From Flavobacterium frigidarium DSM 17623 (GTDB lineage: Bacteria > Bacteroidota > Bacteroidia > Flavobacteriales > Flavobacteriaceae), in assembly GCF_000425505.1 (NCBI RefSeq), contig NZ_AUDO01000001.1, forward strand, positions 372,001 to 436,000: a stretch of DNA of 64,000 nt. Reading direction: 5' to 3'. Below are positions 8,234 through 17,283 of the stretch, piece by piece. Numbering within the stretch: position 1 is the first letter of the stretch; each line of letters opens with the position of its first letter. The position numbers were made by a program, and so were the translations under genes. The notes beneath the pieces were generated by a model. That model saw nothing but the letters and a program-made list of their open reading frames with translations. It did not search any database and had not been told where the DNA came from.

Positions 8234-9532
8234 CTATAAAGTTCCATCAGCTTGTTCTCCTAAAATACCTTTTACATCGTAAATTATGTTTAGCGGCTTT
8301 ACAAATTGCTTCAAATCCATACTTTCGAATTCTTTGTGAGCCACGGCTAATACGACAGCGTCAAATTTAGCTGTAGGTGCTTGCTCCATTGTCTTAATGT
8401 CGTACTCTTCTTTTACTGTGATTGGGTTTGCTAAAGGATCGAATACCTCAACTGCAATTCCGTAATCACTTAAAGCGCTAATGACATTGACTACTTTAGT
8501 ATTGCGAACATCTGGACAATTCTCCTTGAATGTAATGCCCATCATTAGTATGGAAGCACCATTTATAGCAATGCCTTTTTTAATCATTAGCTTCACTATT
8601 TGCGATGCAATGTAAGACCCCATACTATCATTTAATCTTCGACCCGCCAAAATTATTTCGGGATGATATCCTAACTCTTGTGCTTTTTGAGCCAAATAAT
8701 AAGGATCTACACCAATACAGTGTCCGCCAACAAGTCCCGGCTTAAAAGGTAGAAAATTCCATTTGGTAGATGCTGCTTTCAATACAGCGTGGGTATCGAT
8801 ATTCATTAAATTGAAAATCTTAGCCAATTCATTTACAAACGCTATATTGATATCTCTTTGTGAATTTTCAATCACTTTTGCTGCTTCAGCCACACGAATT
8901 GTAGGAGCTAAGTGGGTTCCTGCAATAATAACGCTTTTGTATAGATCATCTACCAGCCTACCTGCTTCTGCAGTTGAGCCAGCAGTAACCTTTAATATTT
9001 TTTCAACCGTATGCTCTTTGTCTCCTGGATTTATCCTCTCCGGCGAATAGCCTACAAAAAAGTCTTCGTTAAATTTTAAACCCGATATTTTTTCTAAAAC
9101 TGGAACACATTCCTCTTCTGTTACTCCTGGATATACTGTTGATTCATAAATTACCATATCGCCTTTTTTCAATACGCGTCCTACGGTTTCTGAAGATTTA
9201 TAAAGCGGCGTTAAATCTGGTCGGTTATTTTTGTCAACAGGAGTAGGAACTGTTACAATGTAATAATTGCAATCTTTAATTTCTTCCAGATTTGACGAAC
9301 AGTATAACCCCTTTGTATATTCTGTATTAGAATTTGGATTAGCTGTTAAAAGCACTTGACGTAATACACTTTCTTCCAGTTCAAATGTAGTGTCATTAGC
9401 CGCATTTAACTCCTGAATTCTTTTTTGGTTTATATCAAATCCAACTACTGCATATTTCGTAGCAAATAACCTAGCCAAAGGCAATCCCACATAACCTAAA
9501 CCAATAACTGCTAATTTTATATTTGAATTCAT
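8234..9532 (-). CDS. tviB: UDP-N-acetylglucosamine 6-dehydrogenase (TviB/WbpA type)
   Basis: This nucleotide-sugar dehydrogenase of 432 residues aligns with TviB (VipA) of the Vi capsule throughout. It has the NAD motif [12 protein letters not shown] (9-20), [15 protein letters not shown] (97-110), the [14 protein letters not shown] block (131-144), [20 protein letters not shown] with catalytic C272, and [11 protein letters not shown] near the C-terminus. TviB oxidises UDP-GlcNAc to UDP-GlcNAcA with two NAD+. Together with the WbpP/TviC-type epimerase in the same operon it predicts UDP-GalNAcA. It starts 4 bases after the UpxY-like gene. The choice between the GlcNAc and GalNAc substrate is by family resemblance. 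Confidence 0.91.
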   Translation of the reverse strand: MNSNIKLAVIGLGYVGLPLARLFATKYAVVGFDINQKRIQELNAANDTTFELEESVLRQVLLTANPNSNTEYTKGLYCSSNLEEIKDCNYYIVTVPTPVDKNNRPDLTPLYKSSETVGRVLKKGDMVIYESTVYPGVTEEECVPVLEKISGLKFNEDFFVGYSPERINPGDKEHTVEKILKVTAGSTAEAGRLVDDLYKSVIIAGTHLAPTIRVAEAAKVIENSQRDINIAFVNELAKIFNLMNIDTHAVLKAASTKWNFLPFKPGLVGGHCIGVDPYYLAQKAQELGYHPEIILAGRRLNDSMGSYIASQIVKLMIKKGIAINGASILMMGITFKENCPDVRNTKVVNVISALSDYGIAVEVFDPLANPITVKEEYDIKTMEQAPTAKFDAVVLAVAHKEFESMDLKQFVKPLNIIYDVKGILGEQADGTL

Positions 9533-9536
9533 TTTT

Positions 9537-10046
9537 CTAATTGTATTTAATTTTCAACACACAACCCATACTTTCTAAAACCAGCAAATAATGATTGTTA
9601 TTTATTTCCTGTACCGTCGCTTTTTGAGTAGCAAACGGTCCTGAATCAACAGTTATTGTATCTCCAACTTTGATATTATCAACACTAACATCAAATTTTT
9701 CTGGCGCATCTAACCATTTTTTTATCACATGAATTTCGTCATCTTTAACAATAGCCGGTTTTCCTAACCAAAATAAATAGCGCACCACCCCAGCAGATTG
9801 AAAGATTATATTACGGTCTTTATCATCTAATCGCACAAATATATATGAATTAAAAAGCGGCACTTCTACTTTTTTCTTTCGATCAGACCACTGCTTTATT
9901 TGAATAATAGTAGGGCAGTAACATTCGATCCCACTTTTAGACAATTGTTCAGCGACCTTTTTCTCCCATTTTGGTTTTGTATAGACAACATACCAGTTCA
10001 TTTCTTTGATTTTATTTTTTGGCTCAACAACAGTATTAAGATCCAA
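9537..10046 (-). CDS. UpxY-like NusG paralogue, operon-specific antiterminator
   Basis: The 169 residues form a NusG N-terminal domain (about 17-112, [20 protein letters not shown] to the VIKKWLD helix) and a KOW domain (about 124-160, [22 protein letters not shown]). Length and motifs such as FNSYIFVRL and [14 protein letters not shown] match the UpxY/RfaH-like group, which in Bacteroides bind elongating RNA polymerase and allow transcription through capsule operons. It sits inside the operon it would regulate; the two structured leaders near 12,640 and 7,035 are the candidate targets. The ATG at 10046 overlaps the ugd stop by 11 bases, which favours this start. An internal ATG at 10001 (residue 16) would also give a full NusG domain. 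Confidence 0.86.
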   Translation of the reverse strand: MDLNTVVEPKNKIKEMNWYVVYTKPKWEKKVAEQLSKSGIECYCPTIIQIKQWSDRKKKVEVPLFNSYIFVRLDDKDRNIIFQSAGVVRYLFWLGKPAIVKDDEIHVIKKWLDAPEKFDVSVDNIKVGDTITVDSGPFATQKATVQEINNNHYLLVLESMGCVLKIKYN

Positions 10047-11427
10047 TCGCCTGGTACTTAAATCCTATTTTGATTAATTCAGCGCTATTCAATATATTTC
10101 TACCATCAAAAACAAAAGCAGGTTTTTGCATGTTATCGTATATTTTCTGCCAATCGTACGATTTAAACTCATCCCATTCTGTTAAAATAGCTATGGCATG
10201 TGCATCCTTACAAGCATCGTAAGATGAGGCAAACGATGATAAATACTTTTTATTTTGTTCTGCAGTTCTTGTTTCTAGATAATTGATATCAGTCATCATT
10301 TTATCTTGCGATACTTTAGGGTCATAAACAGCGATCTCCGCCTGTTCGTTAATAAGATCATCTGCTACATAAATAGCGGCAGATTCCCTAGTATCATTTG
10401 TATCTTTTTTAAATGCCCATCCTAAAAACGCAATTTTCTTACCGGAAACTGTGTTATACAATGTTTGCACAATGTTATTAGAGAAACGCTTTTTTTGGTA
10501 ATCATTCATAATAATTACTTGTTCCCAATAATCAGCTACTTCGTTTAAGCCATACGATTTAGCAATATAAACTAAATTTAAAATATCTTTTTGAAAACAA
10601 GATCCACCAAACCCAACAGACGCTTTTAGAAATTTGGAACCAATCCTACTGTCCATTCCTATTGCTCTTGCTACTTCGTTTACATCAGCACCCGTTTTTT
10701 CACACAATTCAGACATCGCATTTATAGAGGAAATACGTTGTGCTAAAAATGCATTTGCCGTAAGTTTAGATAATTCAGAGGACCACACATTTGTGCTTAA
10801 GATTCTCTCTGGAGCAACCCAATTTGCATACACGCTCGTTAAAGCCGCAATCGCCTCTTGTCCTTCTGCTGACTCATCTCCTCCAATCAATATACGGTCT
10901 GGACTCAATAAATCCTGAACAGCAGTTCCCTCTGCTAAAAATTCAGGATTTGATAATATTTGGAATTGAACACCATTCCCTGTATTATCTAAAATACTTT
11001 TTATTGCCTCAGCAGTGCGGACAGGTAATGTTGATTTTTCAACCACTATTTTATCTTGCTTCGCAACTCGCGCTATTTGCCTTGCACAAAGTTCAATATA
11101 TTTCAAGTCGGCTGCCATGCCTTTTCCTTTACCGTAGGTTTTAGTCGGCGTATTTACAGATATAAATACAATTTGTGCGTCGTCAATCGCTTGATCAACA
11201 TCTGTCGAGAAAAACAAGTTACGTCCTCTAGCCTCTGCTACAATTTCAGCAAGTCCTGGTTCGTAAATTGGAATATTGTTGACATCATTATCATTCCATG
11301 CTGCAATGCGCTCTTCATTTAAATCTACAACAGTAACTTGTATATGAGGACATTTTTGCGCAATAACTGCCATTGTGGGTCCGCCAACGTATCCTGCACC
11401 AATGCAGCAAATTTTAGTAATTTTCAT
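10036..11427 (-). CDS. ugd: UDP-glucose 6-dehydrogenase, long animal-like type
   Basis: The 463-residue protein has the NAD motif [17 protein letters not shown] (7-23), the [18 protein letters not shown] block (91-108), [11 protein letters not shown] (159-169), and [15 protein letters not shown] with catalytic C277, almost the same number as in the human enzyme (C276). Most bacterial Ugd proteins have 390-450 residues and a GKGYGGSCFPKD motif. The GxGGPT and [11 protein letters not shown] blocks here are those of the animal and plant type. It oxidises UDP-glucose to UDP-glucuronate in the cytoplasm. It lies between the epimerase and the UpxY gene in the polysaccharide operon. The assignment is secure; the resemblance to eukaryotic enzymes is seen widely in Bacteroidota and does not by itself indicate recent transfer. 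Confidence 0.95.
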   Translation of the reverse strand: MKITKICCIGAGYVGGPTMAVIAQKCPHIQVTVVDLNEERIAAWNDNDVNNIPIYEPGLAEIVAEARGRNLFFSTDVDQAIDDAQIVFISVNTPTKTYGKGKGMAADLKYIELCARQIARVAKQDKIVVEKSTLPVRTAEAIKSILDNTGNGVQFQILSNPEFLAEGTAVQDLLSPDRILIGGDESAEGQEAIAALTSVYANWVAPERILSTNVWSSELSKLTANAFLAQRISSINAMSELCEKTGADVNEVARAIGMDSRIGSKFLKASVGFGGSCFQKDILNLVYIAKSYGLNEVADYWEQVIIMNDYQKKRFSNNIVQTLYNTVSGKKIAFLGWAFKKDTNDTRESAAIYVADDLINEQAEIAVYDPKVSQDKMMTDINYLETRTAEQNKKYLSSFASSYDACKDAHAIAILTEWDEFKSYDWQKIYDNMQKPAFVFDGRNILNSAELIKIGFKYQAIGS

Positions 11428-11470
11428 TTAATATGCTTTATAATTCTTTTGGAATAAGTAACTCTACTTC

Positions 11471-12454
11471 CTATTTTAAATTTGCCCAATACCAAGCTAC
11501 AGCCTCTTTTAAGCCTTCTTGTAGAGAAAATTTAGGATCATAACCCAGCAAATTCTTAGCTTTATCAATACTCGCTAACGAATGCGGTATATCACCCGCT
11601 CTATTAGGACCATATTCGATTGTTACTTTTTCAATTTCCGGATTGTATTCTGACAAATATTTTTTTAAATAAGTCATCAAATCATTTAACGTATTTCTAT
11701 CTCCAAAAGCCGTATTATAAACGGTATTTATTGCCTCTTTGTTGGTTGTATTCATCGCTAAATCATTCATTTGAATCACATTATCGATATAAGTAAAATC
11801 TCTTGAATAATTACCATCTCCATTTATTTTTGGAGATTCTAATTGCATTAGTTGCATCACAAATTTTGGAATAACAGCGGCATAAGCACCATTAGGATCT
11901 TGTTTTCGACCAAAAACATTAAAATAGCGTAAACCTATTGTTTCTAAGCCATATGTTTTACTGAAGATTTCGGCATACAGTTCATTTACATACTTCGTTA
12001 TCGCATAAGGTGACAACGGTTTCCCAATAACATCTTCTACCTTAGGCAACCCTTGCGAATCACCGTATGTTGACGAACTAGCTGCGTATATAAAACGTTT
12101 CACATTTGCATCTCTCGCAGCTACTAACATATTTAAAAAACCAGAAACATTAACATCATTAGTTGTGATGGGATCATTAATGGATCTTGGGACTGAACCC
12201 AAAGCAGCCTGATGAAAAACATAATCAATCCCTGCTATTGCACTTGAACAATCATCAGCGTTTCTAATATCCCCTTCAATTAATTTGAAAGTGGTGTACT
12301 CAAGACATTTTTCTAAATTGTGCTTGTGCCCGGTAGCGAAATTATCTAAACATGTTACTGAATGTCCTTTTGCCAAAAAATATTCACATAAATTTGACCC
12401 AATAAAACCTGCTCCTCCGGTAACTAATATATTTTTCTTAACTCCTTCTATCAT
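11471..12454 (-). CDS. wbpP: UDP-N-acetylglucosamine 4-epimerase (WbpP/TviC type)
   Basis: This extended short-chain dehydrogenase/reductase has 327 residues, with LVTGGAGFIGSNL at 10-22, SSSTYGD at 126-132 and the catalytic Y150-x3-K154 (SPYAITKYVNELYA). LRYFNVFGRKQDPNGAYAAV and GDGNYSRDFTYIDNV are close to WbpP of Pseudomonas and TviC of Salmonella. These interconvert UDP-GlcNAc and UDP-GalNAc, or the matching uronic acids. It is the first gene of the upstream polysaccharide unit and works naturally with the tviB product. The ATG at 12454 is preceded by about 180 bases of leader. Epimerases of this fold vary in whether they accept acetylated sugars, so the exact substrate is inferred from family similarity. 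Confidence 0.92.
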   Translation of the reverse strand: MIEGVKKNILVTGGAGFIGSNLCEYFLAKGHSVTCLDNFATGHKHNLEKCLEYTTFKLIEGDIRNADDCSSAIAGIDYVFHQAALGSVPRSINDPITTNDVNVSGFLNMLVAARDANVKRFIYAASSSTYGDSQGLPKVEDVIGKPLSPYAITKYVNELYAEIFSKTYGLETIGLRYFNVFGRKQDPNGAYAAVIPKFVMQLMQLESPKINGDGNYSRDFTYIDNVIQMNDLAMNTTNKEAINTVYNTAFGDRNTLNDLMTYLKKYLSEYNPEIEKVTIEYGPNRAGDIPHSLASIDKAKNLLGYDPKFSLQEGLKEAVAWYWANLK

Positions 12455-12637
12455 TATTTTTTATTTAAATCTTCCTTTTGCTAGTTAATACTGCCCACAA
12501 GCAAATGCCACTTACAATTGTAAAAAAGTAAGTATTGACTTCTTGGAAACAGTACACACCTTCTTAAAGCAGTCAAAATTAATCCTATAGATTTTGAACA
12601 TTCTTTATTCAGAACAACTTTAAGCAAATTTATATGA

Positions 12638-12668
12638 CAAATATAGCTTTTCATTCATCATATTGAAA
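12638..12668 (-). promoter_or_regulatory. Promoter of the nucleotide-sugar operon, with long leader
   Basis: On the minus strand TATATTTG (12645-12638) is a perfect -7 box, with TTTC at 12668-12665, one base from TTTG, 19 bases upstream. A second box, TAAATTTG, lies at 12632-12625. The predicted leader to the ATG at 12454 is about 175 bases and includes the 12-base palindrome TTACAATTGTAA (12512-12523). Long leaders are where UpxY proteins act in Bacteroides capsule operons, so this is a possible target; no terminator hairpin with a T-run is evident in it. Confidence 0.5.
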
Positions 12669-12691
12669 CATTCCTTATTTTTTTAAAACAA

Positions 12692-13312
12692 CTAATTGTT
12701 TTTAAATGATTTTTCAAAAGGCACGCGATGCAAAATACTACGCCCTAAGGTTACTTCATCTGCGTATTCTAATTCATCCCCAACAGCAATTCCTCTAGCG
12801 ATTGTAGACATCGTGACTCCTGAATTTACAATTTGTTTGTATATATAAAAATTAGTGGTATCACCTTCCATAGTAGAGCTTAAGGCAAAAATAACTTCAA
12901 CTACGTGACCATTTTTCACTTTTTCTATTAAGGTGGGGATTTTTAATTGACTTGGTCCCACCCCATCAATAGGCGAAATTTTTCCACCTAATACGTGGTA
13001 AATACCTCTAAACTGTCCTGTGTTTTCAATCGCCAAGACATCACGGATATCTTCTACTACGCATACCACTTGATGATCTCTATTTCTATTAGCACAAATT
13101 TCGCAGATAGTGTTATCAGATATGTTATGACAGTTTTCACAATATTTTATCTCTTCTCGCATTTGCAATAAAGCCTGAGACAAAAAACTTGTTTGCTCTT
13201 TGGGTTGTTTTAATAAGTGTAATACCAGACGCAAAGCAGAACGCTTACCTATTCCTGGTAATTGAGCAATCTCATTTACTGCTTTCTCTATTAACTTTGA
13301 TGAAAATTCCAT
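12692..13312 (-). CDS. recR: Recombination mediator protein RecR
   Basis: I start the gene at the ATG at 13312, giving [20 protein letters not shown] and 206 residues, the normal length. The frame stays open for 31 more codons upstream, but those have no counterpart in RecR and would cover the promoter. Features are the helix-hairpin-helix [17 protein letters not shown] (18-34), the four-cysteine zinc motif (C58, C61, C70, C73) and the Toprim segment [15 protein letters not shown]. RecR acts with RecO (and RecF) to load RecA on single-stranded DNA coated by SSB during gap repair. It is divergent from the sodium symporter gene and has its own -7 box 5 bases before the ATG. Confidence 0.97.
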   Translation of the reverse strand: MEFSSKLIEKAVNEIAQLPGIGKRSALRLVLHLLKQPKEQTSFLSQALLQMREEIKYCENCHNISDNTICEICANRNRDHQVVCVVEDIRDVLAIENTGQFRGIYHVLGGKISPIDGVGPSQLKIPTLIEKVKNGHVVEVIFALSSTMEGDTTNFYIYKQIVNSGVTMSTIARGIAVGDELEYADEVTLGRSILHRVPFEKSFKNN

Positions 13313-13317
13313 AGCTG

Positions 13318-13325
13318 CAAATGTA
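13318..13325 (-). promoter_or_regulatory. -7 box of recR, 5 bases before the ATG
   Basis: TACATTTG on the minus strand (13325-13318) fits TAnnTTTG exactly and lies 5 bases before the recR ATG. Transcription starting the usual few bases downstream would give an mRNA with almost no leader. No good -33 TTTG is visible at the right distance. Confidence 0.5.
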
Positions 13326-13443
13326 ACAAATACTTTACTTTTTATAATATTACTAGGTGTATTTACAAACAATAATTTAAATATTTTATTAGTCAAATTA
13401 CCCACTCGGTAAAAAATTGTATTTTGGACGACAAAAAAAGCCG

Positions 13444-14952
13444 ATGACTCCTTCTACTATCCTGATTTTAATGATCACCTACTTTGGAATATTGTTTGCG
13501 ATATCGCACTTCACTAGTAGTAAAGACAGCGGAAACGAAGCATTTTTCAAAGCCAACAAAAATTCAAAATGGTACTTGGTCGCTTTTGGTATGATAGGAA
13601 CCGCGCTATCTGGAGTAACCTTCATCTCTGTTCCTGGCGAAGTAGGTTCTCCTAATGGTGAACAGTTTAAATATTTTCAGTTTGTATTAGGGAACGCTAT
13701 TGGTTTTATCATAATAGCAAAAGTACTACTACCGTTATACTATCGCCTTAATTTAACCTCGATATATAGTTATATTGAAAGTCGACTAGGTACCTATTCC
13801 TATAAATCAGCAGCAAGTATTTTCTTGCTAAGTAGAACTATAGGATCTGCATTTAGATTGTATCTTGTTGTAATTGTTTTACAACGCTATGTGTTTGATT
13901 TTTACCAAATACCATTTGCAGCAACTGTCCTAATTTCGCTGGCCTTGATTTTTGCATACACCTATCGCGGTGGTTTAAAAACCATCATTATCACGGATAC
14001 ATTACAAACATTTTTTCTAGTAACTTCTGTTTTTATGACTATTTACTTTATCTGTGATAGTCTCAATTTAAATTTTATTCAAGCATTTGAAGCTATTAAA
14101 GGTAGTAACTATTCTAAAGTGTTTTTCTACGAAGATTTCCTTGGAAGTAGATTTCATGTTGTGAAACAAATATTAGGCGGTGTATTTGTGACTATCGCAA
14201 TGGTAGGGCTTGATCAAGATTTAATGCAAAAAAACTTGAGTTGCGCTACTATAAAGGAAGCTCAAAAAAATATGTACAGCTTTACTGCGATATTTGTATT
14301 CATTAATATTTTCTTTTTGAGTGTAGGTGCATTACTTTATTTATTTGCTGCTAAAAATGGAATTGAAGTTCCGTTAGACTTAGTTACTGGAAAACCTCGA
14401 ACAGATTTACTTTTTCCAGAAATCGCTTTTAATCATTTAACAATCGTGCCCTCAATAGTTTTCTTGCTAGGATTGACAGCGGCGACATTTGCCACAACCG
14501 ATTCAGCCTTAACAGCTCTTACAACTTCTTTTTGCGTTGATTTTTTGAATATGGACAAAGTCGAAAATTTGAACAAGCCAAATGTAGTGCGCACAAGGCA
14601 CTTTGTACATGTTGGCTTCTCACTTCTCATGTTTTTTGTAATCTTATTTTTTAACTCAGTAAACGACAGCTCTGTAGTGGGAATGATTTTCAGGGTAGCA
14701 TCCTATACCTACGGTCCCTTATTAGGACTTTACAGTTTTGGATTGTTTATGAAATCCAAAACTGTTATAGATAAATTTGTCCCTTTGATTTGTGTTTTAT
14801 CTCCTGCATTAACCTACTTCATTAGCGAGAATTCTAAAACGCTATTCTTTGGTTATGTTTTTGACAATGAATTAATCATCATTAATGGATTAATAACCTT
14901 TTTAGGTTTGTTATTAATCAGTAAACCGATCAGTAAAGTAACAACGGTTTAA
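13444..14952 (+). CDS. Sodium:solute symporter (SSS family)
   Basis: This membrane protein of 502 residues, counted from the ATG at 13444, is rich in hydrophobic helices (about 13), as in the SSS family. Typical segments are the early [20 protein letters not shown], the middle [18 protein letters not shown] and [16 protein letters not shown], and the late [17 protein letters not shown], which belongs to the sodium-site region of this family. It would take up an organic solute with Na+ at the inner membrane; the solute cannot be told from the sequence. An in-frame TTG at 13417 would add nine residues, but ATG followed by [13 protein letters not shown] is the more natural start. It ends just before a dispersed repeat and faces the CoA-binding gene. 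Confidence 0.9.
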   Translation: MTPSTILILMITYFGILFAISHFTSSKDSGNEAFFKANKNSKWYLVAFGMIGTALSGVTFISVPGEVGSPNGEQFKYFQFVLGNAIGFIIIAKVLLPLYYRLNLTSIYSYIESRLGTYSYKSAASIFLLSRTIGSAFRLYLVVIVLQRYVFDFYQIPFAATVLISLALIFAYTYRGGLKTIIITDTLQTFFLVTSVFMTIYFICDSLNLNFIQAFEAIKGSNYSKVFFYEDFLGSRFHVVKQILGGVFVTIAMVGLDQDLMQKNLSCATIKEAQKNMYSFTAIFVFINIFFLSVGALLYLFAAKNGIEVPLDLVTGKPRTDLLFPEIAFNHLTIVPSIVFLLGLTAATFATTDSALTALTTSFCVDFLNMDKVENLNKPNVVRTRHFVHVGFSLLMFFVILFFNSVNDSSVVGMIFRVASYTYGPLLGLYSFGLFMKSKTVIDKFVPLICVLSPALTYFISENSKTLFFGYVFDNELIIINGLITFLGLLLISKPISKVTTV

Positions 14953-14955
14953 TTT

Positions 14956-15036
14956 TTAGCCCTGATAGCAGTGTAAATCCTATTACTTTTTTTCTTTAAA
15001 AAGTAAAAGATTGCAACGTATAGCAGGAATAGCTTC
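14956..15036 (+). repeat. Dispersed hairpin repeat, copy 1
   Basis: The element begins TTAGCCCTGATAGCA and ends ATAGCAGGAATAGCTTC. Its middle is a perfect hairpin, TTACTTTTT (14983-14991) with AAAAAGTAA (14998-15006). Copy 2 (52744-52831) shares both ends but has a different stem, and copy 3 (60201-60309) is an inverted relative. Here it fills nearly all the space between the symporter stop and the CoA-binding protein stop, two convergent genes, so it could also serve as a terminator. Confidence 0.7.
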
Positions 15037-15044
15037 TAGATAAA

Positions 15045-15410
15045 TTAATATCTATTAGTTGTTAAAAGCACTAATGTACATGCAACTTCTGATTTAATAT
15101 TGTTTAATTCTAGTAATTGCATAAGCTCTGGATTTTCAGTTCCTGGATTAAATATCACACGTTTTGGCTTAGCTTCTACGATATAATTATAATAATCTCT
15201 TTGACGAGCAGGATTTAGATATAATGTAATGGTATCAATATTAGACAGCGGTATTGCTTTAGTTTTAATTTTAACTCCTGCTACTTCTCCTGCATTTTGA
15301 CCAATGGCAAGCACAGAATGTCCTTTTTCAGTTAACATACTTATTGCTTTAAAAGCATATCTTTCTGGTTTTGTGGAAGCTCCAAGAACCAAAGTTTTTT
15401 TATTTTTCAT
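15045..15410 (-). CDS. CoA-binding domain protein (YccU-like)
   Basis: This protein of 121 residues, counted from the ATG at 15410, is a single Rossmann-type CoA-binding domain: KKTLVLGASTKPERYAFKA at the N-terminus, GHSVLAIGQNAGEVAGVK in the middle, and PKRVIFNPGTENPEL before an acidic helix and ACTLVLL. These match the small YccU/CoA_binding_2 proteins related to succinyl-CoA synthetase alpha. Their cellular role is not settled. An in-frame ATG three codons upstream is possible but would add MYV without family support. It is a single gene on the minus strand facing the symporter gene across the dispersed repeat. A weak -7-like sequence (TACTTTTA) lies about 17 bases upstream. Confidence 0.88.
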   Translation of the reverse strand: MKNKKTLVLGASTKPERYAFKAISMLTEKGHSVLAIGQNAGEVAGVKIKTKAIPLSNIDTITLYLNPARQRDYYNYIVEAKPKRVIFNPGTENPELMQLLELNNIKSEVACTLVLLTTNRY

Positions 15411-15582
15411 CACGTACAATTTTTTGTAAAAGTACTAAAATAGTAGGGTTCATATCAATTAAAATTAATATCTTTCTTTTCTTGTAAAGCATTAACAAAT
15501 GTTAAAAGCAAAGAATAACTTTTTCTTAATCTCAATTGAGGATTAGCAACCAAGCTAACCAACTAATTTCGCGCAAAAAACC

Positions 15583-16212
15583 ATGGAACTTTTTATCTAC
15601 TTATTCGCTGCCTTATTTTCTGTAATTAATCCCATTGGCACAGTACCTATTTTTGTGGGTTTGACTATGGATGATGATGAAAAAGAGCGTTCACGAATCT
15701 CTTTATGGACGGCAATTAATGTGTTTCTTATTTTAATAATTTCATTCTTTTTTGGAGAATATGTCTTGACATTTTTTGGAATAAGTATTGAGGCACTTCG
15801 AATTGCGGGAGGTATTATCATTGCTACTTCTGGATTTTCTTTACTTACTGGAAATTTTAAAAAGAAGAGAGGTGTAAATAAAAAAGTTGAAAACGACGCC
15901 CAACGCAGAAACGACATAGCACTAACACCGCTTGCAATACCCATGCTGGCTGGACCTGGATCCATATCTTTACTGATTGCTTTTTACCATGAACACAATA
16001 ATCTTACCGATATTTTGGTTTCTGTATTTGCGATATTAGCGGTGGCAGTAGCTATTTTTATAGTTCTTAGAAGCGCACATTATTTGGCTAAAATCTTAGG
16101 TGCATCAGGAATTGTAGCTATTTCTAGAATTGTAGGTTTCATTGTTATTGCGATAGGTGTACAATACATTATAAGCTCGATTATTACCATTGTTCAAGCT
16201 AATTTTATGTAA
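15583..16212 (+). CDS. MarC family integral membrane protein
   Basis: This 209-residue protein has about six membrane helices and the family motifs: FSVINPIGTVPIFVGLT near the N-terminus, LRIAGGIIIATSGFSLLTG in the middle, and ALTPLAIPMLAGPGSIS, the conserved P-LAGPG loop, in the second half. The latter part ends with RIVGFIVIAIGVQYI. It belongs to the MarC/NAAT group of inner-membrane proteins, some of which transport neutral amino acids and most of which have no proven function. It stands alone, convergent with ctlX, and a strong GC-rich hairpin separates them. The -7-like TAATTTCG at 15564-15571 differs by one base from consensus. Confidence 0.9.
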   Translation: MELFIYLFAALFSVINPIGTVPIFVGLTMDDDEKERSRISLWTAINVFLILIISFFFGEYVLTFFGISIEALRIAGGIIIATSGFSLLTGNFKKKRGVNKKVENDAQRRNDIALTPLAIPMLAGPGSISLLIAFYHEHNNLTDILVSVFAILAVAVAIFIVLRSAHYLAKILGASGIVAISRIVGFIVIAIGVQYIISSIITIVQANFM

Positions 16213-16236
16213 CATTTTATACTTCCTAAAAATATG

Positions 16237-16272
16237 AAATGCCCCAATAGCACTACAGCTGTTGGGGCATTT
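16237..16272. terminator. Bidirectional terminator between marC and ctlX
   Basis: AAATGCCCCAA followed by t-AGC (16237-16251) pairs with GCT-g-TTGGGGCATTT (16258-16272), a long GC-containing stem with one T-G wobble and a six-base loop. It lies between two convergent genes. T-runs are weak on both sides. Confidence 0.7.
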
Positions 16273-16295
16273 ACAATTATAATTGAATATTTTTT

Positions 16296-17231
16296 TTACG
16301 CTAAAGGCAAAAATATCTCTGCCATCATGCATCGCGCACTTCCACCTCCGCAGGCTTCAATAGTATCTAAACTTGAACTTAGTATTATAGCATGCTTTTC
16401 AAGTTGCGCAATTTGCTTATCGGTCAAACTTTGATGTGCAGCAGCGCTCATAATTAAATATCTAGCATTATCAGCTCCGCGAACTTCCAGCATGTTTCCT
16501 GCAAAATTATTCACCTGAGCCTCTGTGATAAGAATTATCTCTTTACCATCCTCTTTCAAGTTGTCAAGAACCATTTTGCGTTCTTTTTTATCATCAATAC
16601 ATTCTGAACAAATGACAGCAAAAGTTTCACCTAGACACATCATTACGTTTGTATGATAGATCAACTTGCGTTCTCCATCTACTGTTTGAAACGCTTCGAA
16701 AATAACTGGTGCATAATCAAAATCTTCGCAAAATTCTATAAACAATTCTTCATCTGCACGCGGTGACAATGCACAATATGCTTTTTGATTTGCTCTGTCT
16801 AATAATAAAGAACCTGTTCCTTCAAGAAAATAACCGTCCTCTTCTGCAGAAGTGTAGTCAACGATATTTTCTATTTTAAAACCTTCTTCTTCCAATTGGT
16901 CCAAAATTTCTTCGCGACGCTCTGCTCTTCTATTTTCAGCAAACATGGGATACATAGCCGCGTCACCATTCTCATGAAACGAAACCCAGTTATTAGGAAA
17001 TATTGAATCCGGAGTATCAGGCTTTAAAGTGTCATTTACCACTATAACCTTAACACCCACAGCTCTTAATTTAATTACAAAATCATCAAACTCTTGTTGT
17101 GCTTTTGCATTAACAGTTGCTGGTAAAAGTCCGTCTATAACTTTTTGATAATAATTATTTACAGCAGTTTGCTCATTCATGCGAAACGCTACTGGGCGAA
17201 TCATTAATATCGAATTTGTAGTTTGTTTCAT
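16296..17231 (-). CDS. ctlX: Citrulline hydrolase CtlX (amidinotransferase fold)
   Basis: This 311-residue member of the guanidino-modifying (amidinotransferase) superfamily matches CtlX along its length. MIRPVAFRMNEQTA (10-23) and IFPNNWVSFH (77-86) form the substrate pocket, LEGTGS (136-141) contains the acidic residue E137, IYHTNVMM holds H193, and ACGGGSARCM holds the nucleophile C301. CtlX, described in Francisella, hydrolyses citrulline to ornithine, CO2 and ammonia. The gene lies 52 bases downstream of an arginine-deiminase-like gene on the same strand. The pair would turn arginine into ornithine without ornithine carbamoyltransferase. The catalytic triad is complete, so activity is likely. 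Confidence 0.9.
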   Translation of the reverse strand: MKQTTNSILMIRPVAFRMNEQTAVNNYYQKVIDGLLPATVNAKAQQEFDDFVIKLRAVGVKVIVVNDTLKPDTPDSIFPNNWVSFHENGDAAMYPMFAENRRAERREEILDQLEEEGFKIENIVDYTSAEEDGYFLEGTGSLLLDRANQKAYCALSPRADEELFIEFCEDFDYAPVIFEAFQTVDGERKLIYHTNVMMCLGETFAVICSECIDDKKERKMVLDNLKEDGKEIILITEAQVNNFAGNMLEVRGADNARYLIMSAAAHQSLTDKQIAQLEKHAIILSSSLDTIEACGGGSARCMMAEIFLPLA

Positions 17232-17283
17232 ATTTATATCTATTTTGTCATCCCTATTATTGAAATGTACAGTAACTTTTTTA

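Noticed and set aside
10634..11322. Plus-strand open frames opposite ugd
   Set aside because: ugd is intact and fully conserved on the minus strand; the antisense frames show no family features.
13313..13405. N-terminal extension of recR by 31 codons
   Set aside because: The extra residues do not resemble RecR, and the region holds the -7 box; the ATG at 13312 gives the normal protein.
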